From contig NZ_JAFCME010000009.1 of NCBI RefSeq assembly GCF_018130065.1, positions 124,001 through 188,000 on the forward strand: a DNA stretch of 64,000 nt, read 5' to 3'. Positions 52,367-60,105 of this stretch are shown piece by piece. Source of the stretch: Bradyrhizobium sp. AUGA SZCCT0158 (lineage in GTDB: Bacteria; Pseudomonadota; Alphaproteobacteria; Rhizobiales; Xanthobacteraceae). The notes under the pieces were generated by a model that did no database searches, was not told the DNA's origin, and saw only the letters and a program-made list of their open reading frames with translations. A program made the position numbers and the translations under genes. Positions within the stretch are counted from its first letter, which is position 1, and each line of letters opens with the position of its first letter.

Positions 52367-53744
52367 CGGCGCGCGTCAGTTTGCCGGCTGCCGTCAGGTC
52401 GAGCCGCTCGACGAAGCGGATCACCGCAGGCACCTTGTATGCTGCCAGCGCGTCGTTGCACCGGCTGAGAATCTCCGTACGGATCGTCTCGTGGCGACCA
52501 GCGTCGGTGCCGTCGGCGAGGACGATGTCGGCGACCACGATGGCGCCAGTGATCGGGCTCCTGCGCGACCGGGCGCGCGACATTCGCACGCACTCGTGTC
52601 GATTGATCACGGTCTCGACCTCCTCGGGATGGACCTTCAGCCCGCCGATGTTGATGATGCCGGTGCGCCGGCCGACAAAATAGTAGCGCTCGTCGCGCAG
52701 TTCGACCAGGTCACCGGTGTCGACGAAGCCCTCGGCGTCGGTGAGCTGCGGCGCGCCGGTGCCGACATAGGAGCGTGCCGTGCGGTGAGAGCGGATCCGA
52801 AGCGAACCGTCGACGACCTTCATCTCGACGCCGTCGCGGTTCCGTCCGATCAGGTCGGCAGGAAAACCCTCGCGCCCGTCGTTGACCGCGAAACCAACGC
52901 CGGCCTCGGTCGAGGCATAGGCATGGCCGATCGATGCCTGCGGAAACGCCCGGGCGAGGCCGTCGAGCACCGCCTGGTCGGCGATTTCGCCGGACAGGCG
53001 GACATAGCGTGGCGAGAAGTCCGCGACCGCGCTGCTCATCAGGAGCTTGCGCCAGTGCGACGGTGTCCCGGAAATATGGGTGACGCCGCCCGCGCGCAGC
53101 CGTGCCACGTGATCGACGATGGCTTCCCTGGGCTCCGACAGCACCATCGATCCGCCGCCGATCACCGCGCGCAGGAAGATCTGCAGGCCGCCGTAGCGAC
53201 GGATGTCGTAGAACGTCGCCCAGGTCGCGTTCTGATAGCGCGCAGCTCCGTCGGCGATGATTGCGCCGGCCAGCCCGTCGAGCGTATGGCCGACGATCTT
53301 GGGCGGCCCGGATGTGCCGGAGGTCAGCATCAGCCACTCGGTCGCGCGCTCGGTCTTCCATCCCGCACCCGGCCGTTCAGGCAGACCGGCGCCGACGACC
53401 AGGTACGCGCCGTCATCGCATCGGTGCAGCGGCCTGTCGGTCACGATGGCGTCGATCTCGGCATCCGCAAGCAAGGCCTCGATGTGATCCGGATCGAGGT
53501 CGGGCGGGCACAGAAGCATGCGGCGGGCGATGCCGTCGAGCTCGATCATCGCGAGCGCAGACTGCAGCTGTCCCGACGTCGCAAGCATCACCGAGCGGCC
53601 GGACAGCTCGCGATATCTGCCGATCAGACAGCTGTGCCCGAGAATGTCGGTCAGCGATATGACGTGCCGGGCATCGGAAATCGTGCGGCCCTTCAGCTCC
53701 GGGCCGAGATATTCGCGCAGTGCTAGGACGTCAGGCTGGGACAT
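52359..53744 (-). CDS. AMP-forming acyl/aryl ligase (ANL superfamily), short form
   Basis: A 461-residue adenylate-forming enzyme. The P-loop-like motif is LTSGTSGPPKIVGHT, followed by YASTEAGVGFAV, the YVGTGAPQ to VDTGDLVEL segment, the hinge RRTGIINIGGLKVHPEEVE and the C-terminal lysine in TAAGKLTRADA. It probably activates a carboxylic acid and loads it on a carrier protein or CoA. At 461 residues the N-terminal domain is shorter than FadD. It overlaps the start of the SDR gene and the end of carrier protein 2 (14 bases), so the three are tightly coupled. Confidence 0.88.
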   Translation of the reverse strand: MSQPDVLALREYLGPELKGRTISDARHVISLTDILGHSCLIGRYRELSGRSVMLATSGQLQSALAMIELDGIARRMLLCPPDLDPDHIEALLADAEIDAIVTDRPLHRCDDGAYLVVGAGLPERPGAGWKTERATEWLMLTSGTSGPPKIVGHTLDGLAGAIIADGAARYQNATWATFYDIRRYGGLQIFLRAVIGGGSMVLSEPREAIVDHVARLRAGGVTHISGTPSHWRKLLMSSAVADFSPRYVRLSGEIADQAVLDGLARAFPQASIGHAYASTEAGVGFAVNDGREGFPADLIGRNRDGVEMKVVDGSLRIRSHRTARSYVGTGAPQLTDAEGFVDTGDLVELRDERYYFVGRRTGIINIGGLKVHPEEVETVINRHECVRMSRARSRRSPITGAIVVADIVLADGTDAGRHETIRTEILSRCNDALAAYKVPAVIRFVERLDLTAAGKLTRADA

Positions 53745-53976
53745 TCTCGTATGCTCTGATGAACTCGCCGACGGTCGACGGGAAGGCGGCGTCCTCCGCG
53801 ATGGTGAACGGATCGATGCCGAGATCGTCCTCCAGCCGCGCGACCAGGATCGCGAACGCCAAAGAATCGAACCCTGTGTCCTGCAGCGCCAGATCATCCC
53901 GGAGCTGCGGAAGGGTGACCTTTTGCTCTTCAGCGATCTGCTGCATCGCCGAGAAAATCCTCAACTTTACCGACAT
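53731..53976 (-). CDS. Acyl/peptidyl carrier protein 2
   Basis: An 81-residue carrier protein. The phosphopantetheine site is GFDSLAF with Ser38, in the four-helix ACP layout; the D(S)L form is canonical. The N-terminus MSVKLRIFSAMQQIAEEQ and the acidic helix ARLEDDLGIDPF fit. ATG 53976 follows GAGG five bases upstream; GTG 53982 is two codons earlier. Its stop overlaps the start of the short ligase, which is therefore its most likely loader. Confidence 0.88.
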   Translation of the reverse strand: MSVKLRIFSAMQQIAEEQKVTLPQLRDDLALQDTGFDSLAFAILVARLEDDLGIDPFTIAEDAAFPSTVGEFIRAYENVPA

Positions 53977-54017
53977 GAACACCTCACCTCTTCAAAAAGC
54001 GGCTCTTCGAGCCGATG

Positions 54018-55835
54018 CTAAAACCTGATTCCGCCCTCCACGACGCGCGCGTAGACGGCCCGGTCGATCGAACGATAGGCGCCGGTCGCCGGATCGCGCA
54101 GGAACAGCCGGTCGTTCACGACCGAAGGATCGAATCCCTCCCGGATCAACCGCTGCTTGTTCCTCTTGAAGGTCTCGGTGGCGTCGAGCTCCGCGCAGAA
54201 CCTGACGAAGACCGGAAGGGCATAGACCGGGAGCCGGCGCGACAGCTGTTCCGCGAAGATCCCAAGATCGAAATGCTGGTCCACGACCAAAGCCGCCATG
54301 CCGGCGCGTCCGTCGGCGCCGGGGACGGCGGCCCCGTAGGTTGAGGCGTCAACAACGCCGGGGCAGTCCATGATCGCGTCGTTCACCTCGCTGGTCGCGA
54401 CGTTCTCGCCCTTCCAACGGAAGGTGTCGCCGACCCGGTCGACGAAATAGAAGTAGCCCTGCTGATCACGAAGCATCAGATCGCCCGTCCGGAACCAGGC
54501 ATCGCCTTCCGCAAACACGTCGCGGAGAATCTTCTTCTCGGTCTCGGCCGGCTCCGTATAGCCTTCGAAAGGTCCGCCGCCCCGATCTGCGGTGCCGATG
54601 CGCCCGATTGCCTCGCCGACCTCACCGTGGGTGCAGGCGATGCAGAGCCCGTCGTCGCCGCGGACCGGGCTGCCGCTGTCGGCATCGACCTTCACGATCG
54701 AGGCGGGAAAGCGATGCGCCAGCAGCGGCGGGATACGGCCGATCGCGCCGGGTTTTCCTTCGAAGTTGAATAGCGAAAAATTACCTTCCGTCGCGGCGTA
54801 GAATTCCAGGACCTGCGGAATCGCGAACCGCTTCGCGAACGCCTCCCAGATGTCGCCGCGCAATCCATTGCCGACGGCCAGCCGCAGCCCGTGTCCGACC
54901 TCTAGCCCGGACGCCGGTGCGTTCAGAAGGTAGCGGCAGAGTTCACCGATATACTGGAAGACGGTGCAGTCGAAATACATGATGTCGTCCCAGAAGTCTT
55001 CCGCGGAGAACTTCTCGGCGATCACGACTGAACCGCCGGCGCGAAGCATGCTGCAAGGCGCGACGACACCGCCCACCGAATGATGGAGCGGCAGGCAATC
55101 GTAAAGGCGGTCGTGGATGGAAGCGTCTGTCAGCCCGGCAAACCATCCTCCCCAACTGAGGATGCGGCGATGACTGACGTTTACCGCCTTTGGCAATCCC
55201 GTGGTGCCGGAGGTGTAGATCAGCAGGGCGCGTTCATTGATCGTGACGTCGCCGCGCTCGACGGAGGATAGCGGGCGTGGATCCGTGCCGGCAAGCGCCG
55301 CATCCAGATCGGCGCCAGCGCTGCCGGGACCCAGTCTCCAGATCTGGGGCACGCGATCAAGGTGCGGACGTGCGGCTTCGAACGCATTCATGCAATCGGC
55401 GGCAAGAATGATGTGGTCGGCACGGGCAACGTCGATGCAGTGGGCAAGGGACCGGCCGACCAGCCGGGTGTTGATTAGCGCCACCGTACCGCCAACGCTG
55501 CTGATGCCGAGCCAGCAGGCAACGTACTCCGGCCGGTTCGGCATCAGCAGACAGACGGTGTCGCCGGCGCGGACGCCCAGGCTCCGCGCCCAACGCGCAT
55601 ATTGGCTGATCCGGGCGCTGAGTTCCCCGTAGGTGAAGGATTGGCGGTCGGAGAGCAGTGCAGGGCGTTCGGGTTGCCGTTTCGCCCATTCTTCCACGAC
55701 GTCGGCGAACAGCCGTTGCGGCTCGGCCTCGATCCGCGAGGTCAGTTCGATGGCCTTCAGCCAGGCTTTGGTGGCAGACGGTCTGTGTCGCGAGTCACCG
55801 CTTTCAGTCGCCCGCTGAGCTGCGCCTGCTTTCAT
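54018..55835 (-). CDS. Long-chain acyl-CoA synthetase, FadD6/FATP-type
   Basis: A 605-residue ANL enzyme. Early KAWLKAIELTSRIEAEPQRL and LLMPNRPEYVACWLGISSVG match the fatty-acid-transport-protein type; AMP motif LIYTSGTTGLPKAVNV, VLEFYAATEGNFSLFN, RTGDLMLRDQQGYFYFVDR and the C-terminal ETFKRNKQRL lysine region complete it. It activates a long or medium-chain fatty acid and may feed carrier protein 1. The family start (about 20 residues before KAWL) suits ATG 55835; the frame is open to 55994 without a usable ribosome-binding site. It lies between the two carrier proteins. Confidence 0.9.
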   Translation of the reverse strand: MKAGAAQRATESGDSRHRPSATKAWLKAIELTSRIEAEPQRLFADVVEEWAKRQPERPALLSDRQSFTYGELSARISQYARWARSLGVRAGDTVCLLMPNRPEYVACWLGISSVGGTVALINTRLVGRSLAHCIDVARADHIILAADCMNAFEAARPHLDRVPQIWRLGPGSAGADLDAALAGTDPRPLSSVERGDVTINERALLIYTSGTTGLPKAVNVSHRRILSWGGWFAGLTDASIHDRLYDCLPLHHSVGGVVAPCSMLRAGGSVVIAEKFSAEDFWDDIMYFDCTVFQYIGELCRYLLNAPASGLEVGHGLRLAVGNGLRGDIWEAFAKRFAIPQVLEFYAATEGNFSLFNFEGKPGAIGRIPPLLAHRFPASIVKVDADSGSPVRGDDGLCIACTHGEVGEAIGRIGTADRGGGPFEGYTEPAETEKKILRDVFAEGDAWFRTGDLMLRDQQGYFYFVDRVGDTFRWKGENVATSEVNDAIMDCPGVVDASTYGAAVPGADGRAGMAALVVDQHFDLGIFAEQLSRRLPVYALPVFVRFCAELDATETFKRNKQRLIREGFDPSVVNDRLFLRDPATGAYRSIDRAVYARVVEGGIRF

Positions 55836-55999
55836 GATCTGACCCAGATGATTTCGATCGTTGTTCGCGCCGACCAGGTCGCGAGGCGGTAGAGCTGCGG
55901 CGGAAGGAGCGACGAGGCGCACCGGACCGCGCGCGATCTTGCGATCACTGTCGATGAGGTTTCGCTCGATCGCACAAGACGCATCTCTGTCCAACTCCC

Positions 56000-56269
56000 T
56001 TATCCCGTCGCGGGTCCGAGTTGGTTAAGGATCATAACCTCCAGCGTCTTCACCGATTGGAAATTCTCGGGCGTGATCTCGGGCTGGGGAAGGGTGAGAT
56101 CGAACTCGGCTTCGACCTTGAGCATCAGCGCGACCATATCCATCGAGTCCAGTCCGATATCCACCAGCCGGGATTCCGGGTGGACATCCGCGATGATAGC
56201 GTTCTGCGCGAGAACGTTCCTGACGACGGAAAGAACACGCTCTTGGACGTTTGCGGCAAAGTCTTGCAT
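56000..56269 (-). CDS. Acyl/aminoacyl carrier protein 1
   Basis: An 89-residue carrier protein, first gene of the leftward operon. The pantetheine serine is Ser42 in GLDSMDM, followed by the second helix ALMLKVEAEFDLTLP. The N-terminal helix is QERVLSVVRNVLAQNAI. GTGGAG six bases before ATG 56269 favours this start over ATG 56284. It is 1.5 kb from the amino acid:[carrier protein] ligase gene and divergent to its operon. In known systems the partner carrier protein is encoded near the ligase, so it and carrier protein 2 are the two candidates. Confidence 0.88.
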   Translation of the reverse strand: MQDFAANVQERVLSVVRNVLAQNAIIADVHPESRLVDIGLDSMDMVALMLKVEAEFDLTLPQPEITPENFQSVKTLEVMILNQLGPATG

Positions 56270-56319
56270 TTCAGCTCCACTCATCGCGTGACGGGGCAGA
56301 TCATGATGGACGTGACGAT

Positions 56320-56338
56320 ACCTGACTGCAGCTCAGGT
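56320..56338. promoter_or_regulatory. Dyad in the divergent promoter of the biosynthetic cluster, lux-box-like
   Basis: ACCTGACTGCAGCTCAGGT is a 19-base dyad with arms ACCTGA/TCAGGT around CTGCAGC. Its ends match the ACCTG...CAGGT ends of classical LuxR-type boxes, but with 9 rather than 10 bases between them. It lies 51 bases upstream of the carrier-protein-1 start codon and 175 from the acyl-CoA dehydrogenase start. No LuxR-type gene is in the window. Confidence 0.4.
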
Positions 56339-56354
56339 CAGTAGCTCCACTTCG

Positions 56355-56364
56355 GGGGTACCCC
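56355..56364. promoter_or_regulatory. Second palindrome in the divergent promoter
   Basis: GGGGTACCCC is a perfect 10-base palindrome 16 bases to the right of the ACCTGA dyad. It could be a regulator site; the rest of 56270-56512 shows no obvious promoter boxes. Confidence 0.3.
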
Positions 56365-56512
56365 GCTTGGGAGCACGTTCTCGGTAACATCCACCTTTGC
56401 GCCGCCGACTCCGCAACTGCGGTCGGTTAGATTGCCGCCGTCGAACTCGCGCGGAATTCATCTCGACCCGGTTCGGGTCTCCGACCATCAAACAAATGGG
56501 AGCCGTTGGGCC

Positions 56513-57739
56513 ATGAATGTGCAGGAAGTCCAGTTCCGCAGCCTCGCCCGGGAAAGCAGCCGAGTACCATTCTCTCCCGATCGCGCCTCGTTCCAGCAGC
56601 GGGCTGCCGCCGTCGCGGAGGCTGCGGCGTCGGAAGCCGAAGCGGTCGACCGCGAGGCGCGCTTCCCGCAGAAGGCGATTGACGCGGCGCGCGCGGAAAG
56701 ACTTCTAGGCGCCCAGATCCCGATCGAGTTCGGCGGCGACGGCGCGTCGATTTCCGAGGTGGCCGACATGTGCTACGCGCTCGGACGCGCCTGCGCTTCG
56801 GCCGGGATGATCTTCGCGATGCATCAGACCAAGATCGCCTGTCTGGTCCGTCACGGCGCGGGCAGCAGCTGGCACGAACGGCTCATGCGCCGCGTGGCGG
56901 CCGAACAAATGCTCCTGGCGTCTTCGACCACGGAAGGCCAGAACGGTGGAAACATACGCTTCAGCTCGGCTGCGGTGGAGCGCGAGGGCGCCGAGATCTC
57001 GCTGGTGCGCGACGCGACGGTGATTTCCTACGGCGCCGAGGCGGACGGCATCGTAACCATCGCCCGCCGCTCCGACGACGCCACCGGATCCGATCAGGTA
57101 CTGTTGGCCATCACACGTGACGACTACACGCTGGAGCAAACTCTCGCATGGGAGACGCTCGGCATGCGTGGCACCTGCAGCGCCGGCTTCAAGCTGAGCT
57201 TCAAGGGCTCCGCGGAACAGATATTCCCCGTGGCATACGAAAAGGTCCATGCGCAGACCATGACGCCCGTCGCGCACCTATGCTGGTCGTCGGTCTGGGC
57301 GGGAATCGCGGCTGCGGCGGTGGACCGGGCGCAGCTCTTCATCCGCAAGGCCGCCCGCGGGGCCGGCGGCAACTTGCCTCCCGGCGCGCCGCATTTTACC
57401 GCCGCCAAGATGACTCTGACGAAACTGCGCGCCATCATCGCCGCGAACCTCGACTCCTTTGCGGCCCGCGAACAGGACGAGCGCGCGCTTTCGTCCATCG
57501 ACTTCCAGTCCTCGATCAACCTTCTCAAGGTGGAGGCCTCGGAACTCGCGGTCACGGTCGTCATGCATGCGATGCGCGGGTGCGGCCTGTCCGGCTATCG
57601 CAACGACACCGACGTCAGTGTCGGCCGCCATCTCCGCGACGTGCTGTCGGCTCCGATCATGATCAACAACGATCGCATCCTTGCCAGCATGGGGAGCGCC
57701 ACTCTGATGAGCGCTGTCCCGGCGTCACTGCGCGATTGA
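56513..57739 (+). CDS. Acyl-CoA dehydrogenase-family flavoprotein, atypical
   Basis: A 408-residue ACAD-fold FAD enzyme. Helical N-terminus, IPIEFGGDGASISEVADMCY (split by a turn) in place of the usual PEEYGG, the FAD/beta-barrel region ASSTTEGQNGGN, and ETLGMRGTCSAGFKL. The C-terminal part where ACADs carry the catalytic glutamate (YEGT) reads RDVLSAPIMINNDRILASMG instead, so the usual base is missing. With the adjacent ligase, oxidation of an aminoacyl or acyl thioester on a carrier protein is a reasonable guess. First gene of the rightward operon; ATG 56513 has GGGAG about 11 bases upstream. Confidence 0.85.
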   Translation: MNVQEVQFRSLARESSRVPFSPDRASFQQRAAAVAEAAASEAEAVDREARFPQKAIDAARAERLLGAQIPIEFGGDGASISEVADMCYALGRACASAGMIFAMHQTKIACLVRHGAGSSWHERLMRRVAAEQMLLASSTTEGQNGGNIRFSSAAVEREGAEISLVRDATVISYGAEADGIVTIARRSDDATGSDQVLLAITRDDYTLEQTLAWETLGMRGTCSAGFKLSFKGSAEQIFPVAYEKVHAQTMTPVAHLCWSSVWAGIAAAAVDRAQLFIRKAARGAGGNLPPGAPHFTAAKMTLTKLRAIIAANLDSFAAREQDERALSSIDFQSSINLLKVEASELAVTVVMHAMRGCGLSGYRNDTDVSVGRHLRDVLSAPIMINNDRILASMGSATLMSAVPASLRD

Positions 57740-57766
57740 TTTTTTTCTCTAGGAAATGGGGTTGAT

Positions 57767-58720
57767 ATGAACGTAGCCATGTTTGCTGCACCGGCGGAAC
57801 CCACTCAGGCTGAGGCTGATCCGCTGGACCATCTTGCCGACGTGCTGTTCCACAAGATGGGCTCTCCGGGTGTCTACGCCCGCACTGCGCTCTATGAAGA
57901 CGTCGTGGAGCGGCTCGCGGCGCTGATCACGCGGCACCGCGAACCGGACACCGAGGTGATGCGCTTTCCTCCCGTCATGAGCCGCACGCAGCTTGAGAAG
58001 TCGGGTTATCTGAAGAGCTTTCCGAACCTGCTCGGGTGTGTCTGCGGCCTGCACGGCACGGACAGTGAGATCGACGCGGCGGTCAGCCGTTTCGATGCTG
58101 GCGGCGACTGGACCATGTCACTTTCACCGGCCGACCTCGTGCTGTCGCCGGCCGCCTGCTATCCGGTCTATCCGATCGCGGCGAGCCGGGGCCCCCTGCC
58201 GGCGGGCGGCTTATGCTTCGACGTGGCCGCAGATTGCTTCCGTCGCGAACCCTCGCGCCATCTCGACCGGCTGCAGTCGTTCAGGATGCGCGAATACGTC
58301 TGCATCGGCAGCCCCGACCACGTCTCGGCGTTCCGCGAGCGTTGGATGGTGCGCGCTCAGGAGATCGCCCGCGATCTCGGACTGACCTTCAGGGTCGACT
58401 ATGCCAGCGATCCGTTCTTCGGCCGGGTCGGCCAGATGATGGCGGTGAGCCAAAAGCAGCAGTCGCTGAAATTCGAGTTGCTGGTGCCTCTGCGCTCCGA
58501 GGAGCAACCGACTGCATGCATGAGCTTCAACTATCACCGCGATCACTTCGGCACCACCTGGGGCATTACGGACGCGACCGGTGAGCCGGCCCATACTGGT
58601 TGCGTGGCCTTCGGAATGGATCGTCTCGCCGTGGCCATGTTCCATACCCACGGCAAGTCCGTCGCAAGGTGGCCGACCGCGGTGCGGGATCTGCTCGGCT
58701 TCCCGCGGAACGACCGGTAG
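57767..58720 (+). CDS. Amino acid:[carrier protein] ligase (class II aaRS homologue)
   Basis: A 317-residue homologue of the catalytic core of methanogen-type seryl-tRNA synthetase, lacking the tRNA-binding domain. Bradyrhizobium enzymes of this family are known to adenylate a small amino acid (mainly glycine or alanine) and attach it to the pantetheine of a dedicated carrier protein, not tRNA. The three zinc ligands are present: C131 (PAACYP), E176 (RMREY) and C279 (HTGC). Motif 2 arginine is in FRREPS and motif 3 in AFGMDRLAVA. RTQLEKSGYLKSFPNLLG also matches. It lies 27 bases after the ACAD gene; AGGAAATGGGG is its ribosome-binding region. Amino acid specificity is not readable. Confidence 0.92.
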   Translation: MNVAMFAAPAEPTQAEADPLDHLADVLFHKMGSPGVYARTALYEDVVERLAALITRHREPDTEVMRFPPVMSRTQLEKSGYLKSFPNLLGCVCGLHGTDSEIDAAVSRFDAGGDWTMSLSPADLVLSPAACYPVYPIAASRGPLPAGGLCFDVAADCFRREPSRHLDRLQSFRMREYVCIGSPDHVSAFRERWMVRAQEIARDLGLTFRVDYASDPFFGRVGQMMAVSQKQQSLKFELLVPLRSEEQPTACMSFNYHRDHFGTTWGITDATGEPAHTGCVAFGMDRLAVAMFHTHGKSVARWPTAVRDLLGFPRNDR

Positions 58721-58746
58721 CCGACGTCGGCATTCGAGGAACTGAA

Positions 58747-60078
58747 ATGCACCAACGAACTCCCGAGGTAGCCCGCGACAGAAGAGCCGAAGGGCCAACC
58801 TCTATGAAAAGAGAGACCCTCGCCGTACACGGCGGCTTCGACAACGATCCGACCACCAAAGCCGTCGCTGTGCCGATCTATCAGACCGCCTCGTATGCCT
58901 TCGACAGCGCCGACCATGGCGCCGCGCTCTTCAACCTCGAAGTGGACGGCTTTCGCTACACCCGGATCGGCAATCCGACCAACGCGGTGTTGGAGAAGCG
59001 CGTTGCCGCCCTGGAAGGAGGCGTCGAGGCGATGAGCGTGGCGTGTGGCCAGGCCGCGGTGAACTATGCGGTGGTCAACATCGCGGATATGGGCAGCAAC
59101 ATCGTCTCGGTCCCGCAGCTCTACGGCACCACGCATACGCTGTTCGCGCACATCCTGCCGAGGCAGGGCATCACGGTCCGGTTCTCGGAAGACGACAGTC
59201 CGGCGAGCATGGAGAAACTGATCGACGACGATACGCGTGCGGTGTTCTGCGAGAGCGTGGGAAATCCGGCCGGAAACGTTTGCGACATCGAAGCGATCGC
59301 CGAGGTCGCCCACAGGCATGGCGTGCCGCTGATCGTCGACAACACGGTTCCTACCCCGATCCTGCTCAGGCCGATCGAATACGGTGCGGACATCGTGGTC
59401 GAGTCGCTGACGAAGTTCATGGGCGGGCACGGCACCACGCTCGGCGGAATCATCGTCGATAGCGGCAGGTTCCCATGGGCGAAGCATCGCCGGCGCTTTC
59501 CCATGCTGAACGAGCCGGAGAAATCCTACCACGGGATGGTCTTCACCGAGCGCTACGGGGCCGCCGCCTACATCGCCCGCTGCCGCGCCGTCTCGCAGCG
59601 GACCACCGGCTCCATCCTGGCACCCTTTAACGCCTTCCTGCTGCTCCAGGGCATCGAGAGCGTCGCGGTGCGGATCGAGCGGCACGTCGAGAATGGCGAG
59701 AAGGTCGCGCGGTTTCTGCGCGACGACCGCCGCGTCGGATGGGTCAACTACGCAGGCTTTGACGATAGTCCCTATCACGCGCTGACGCAGAAATATTTGG
59801 GCGGCCGCGCGTGTTCGCTGCTGACCTTCGGCGTGGCTGGAGGGTTCGAGGCCGGCAAGCGGTTCTACGATGCGCTGAAACTGTTCAAGCGGCTGGTCAA
59901 CATCGGGGACGCGAAATCGCTTGCCTGCCACCCGGCATCGACCACCCACCGGCAGATGTCGCCCGAAGAGCAGGAACGGGCCGGCGTGCGGCCCGAGATG
60001 ATCAGGCTGAGCGTTGGGATCGAGCACGCCGACGACATCATCGCCGACCTCGATCAGGCGCTCCGTGCCGCAGATTGA
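58747..60078 (+). CDS. O-acetylhomoserine sulfhydrylase-like PLP enzyme
   Basis: A 443-residue fold-type I PLP enzyme of the MetY type. It reads RETLAVHGGFDNDPTTKAVA, PIYQTASYAFDSADHGAALF, YTRIGNPTNAVLEKR, NIVSVPQLYGTTHTLF, VDNTVPTP, the Schiff-base lysine in ESLTKFMGGHGTT and NIGDAKSLACHPASTTH. MetY replaces the acyl group of O-acylhomoserine with sulfide; relatives such as the C-terminal half of RtxA use other nucleophiles. The adjacent MetA-like gene suggests both steps occur together. ATG 58747 has GAGGA six bases upstream; ATG 58804 gives the more usual N-terminus. Confidence 0.9.
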   Translation: MHQRTPEVARDRRAEGPTSMKRETLAVHGGFDNDPTTKAVAVPIYQTASYAFDSADHGAALFNLEVDGFRYTRIGNPTNAVLEKRVAALEGGVEAMSVACGQAAVNYAVVNIADMGSNIVSVPQLYGTTHTLFAHILPRQGITVRFSEDDSPASMEKLIDDDTRAVFCESVGNPAGNVCDIEAIAEVAHRHGVPLIVDNTVPTPILLRPIEYGADIVVESLTKFMGGHGTTLGGIIVDSGRFPWAKHRRRFPMLNEPEKSYHGMVFTERYGAAAYIARCRAVSQRTTGSILAPFNAFLLLQGIESVAVRIERHVENGEKVARFLRDDRRVGWVNYAGFDDSPYHALTQKYLGGRACSLLTFGVAGGFEAGKRFYDALKLFKRLVNIGDAKSLACHPASTTHRQMSPEEQERAGVRPEMIRLSVGIEHADDIIADLDQALRAAD

Positions 60079-60105
60079 GTGCAGGTCAACCATGAAGGCA
60101 TTCAG

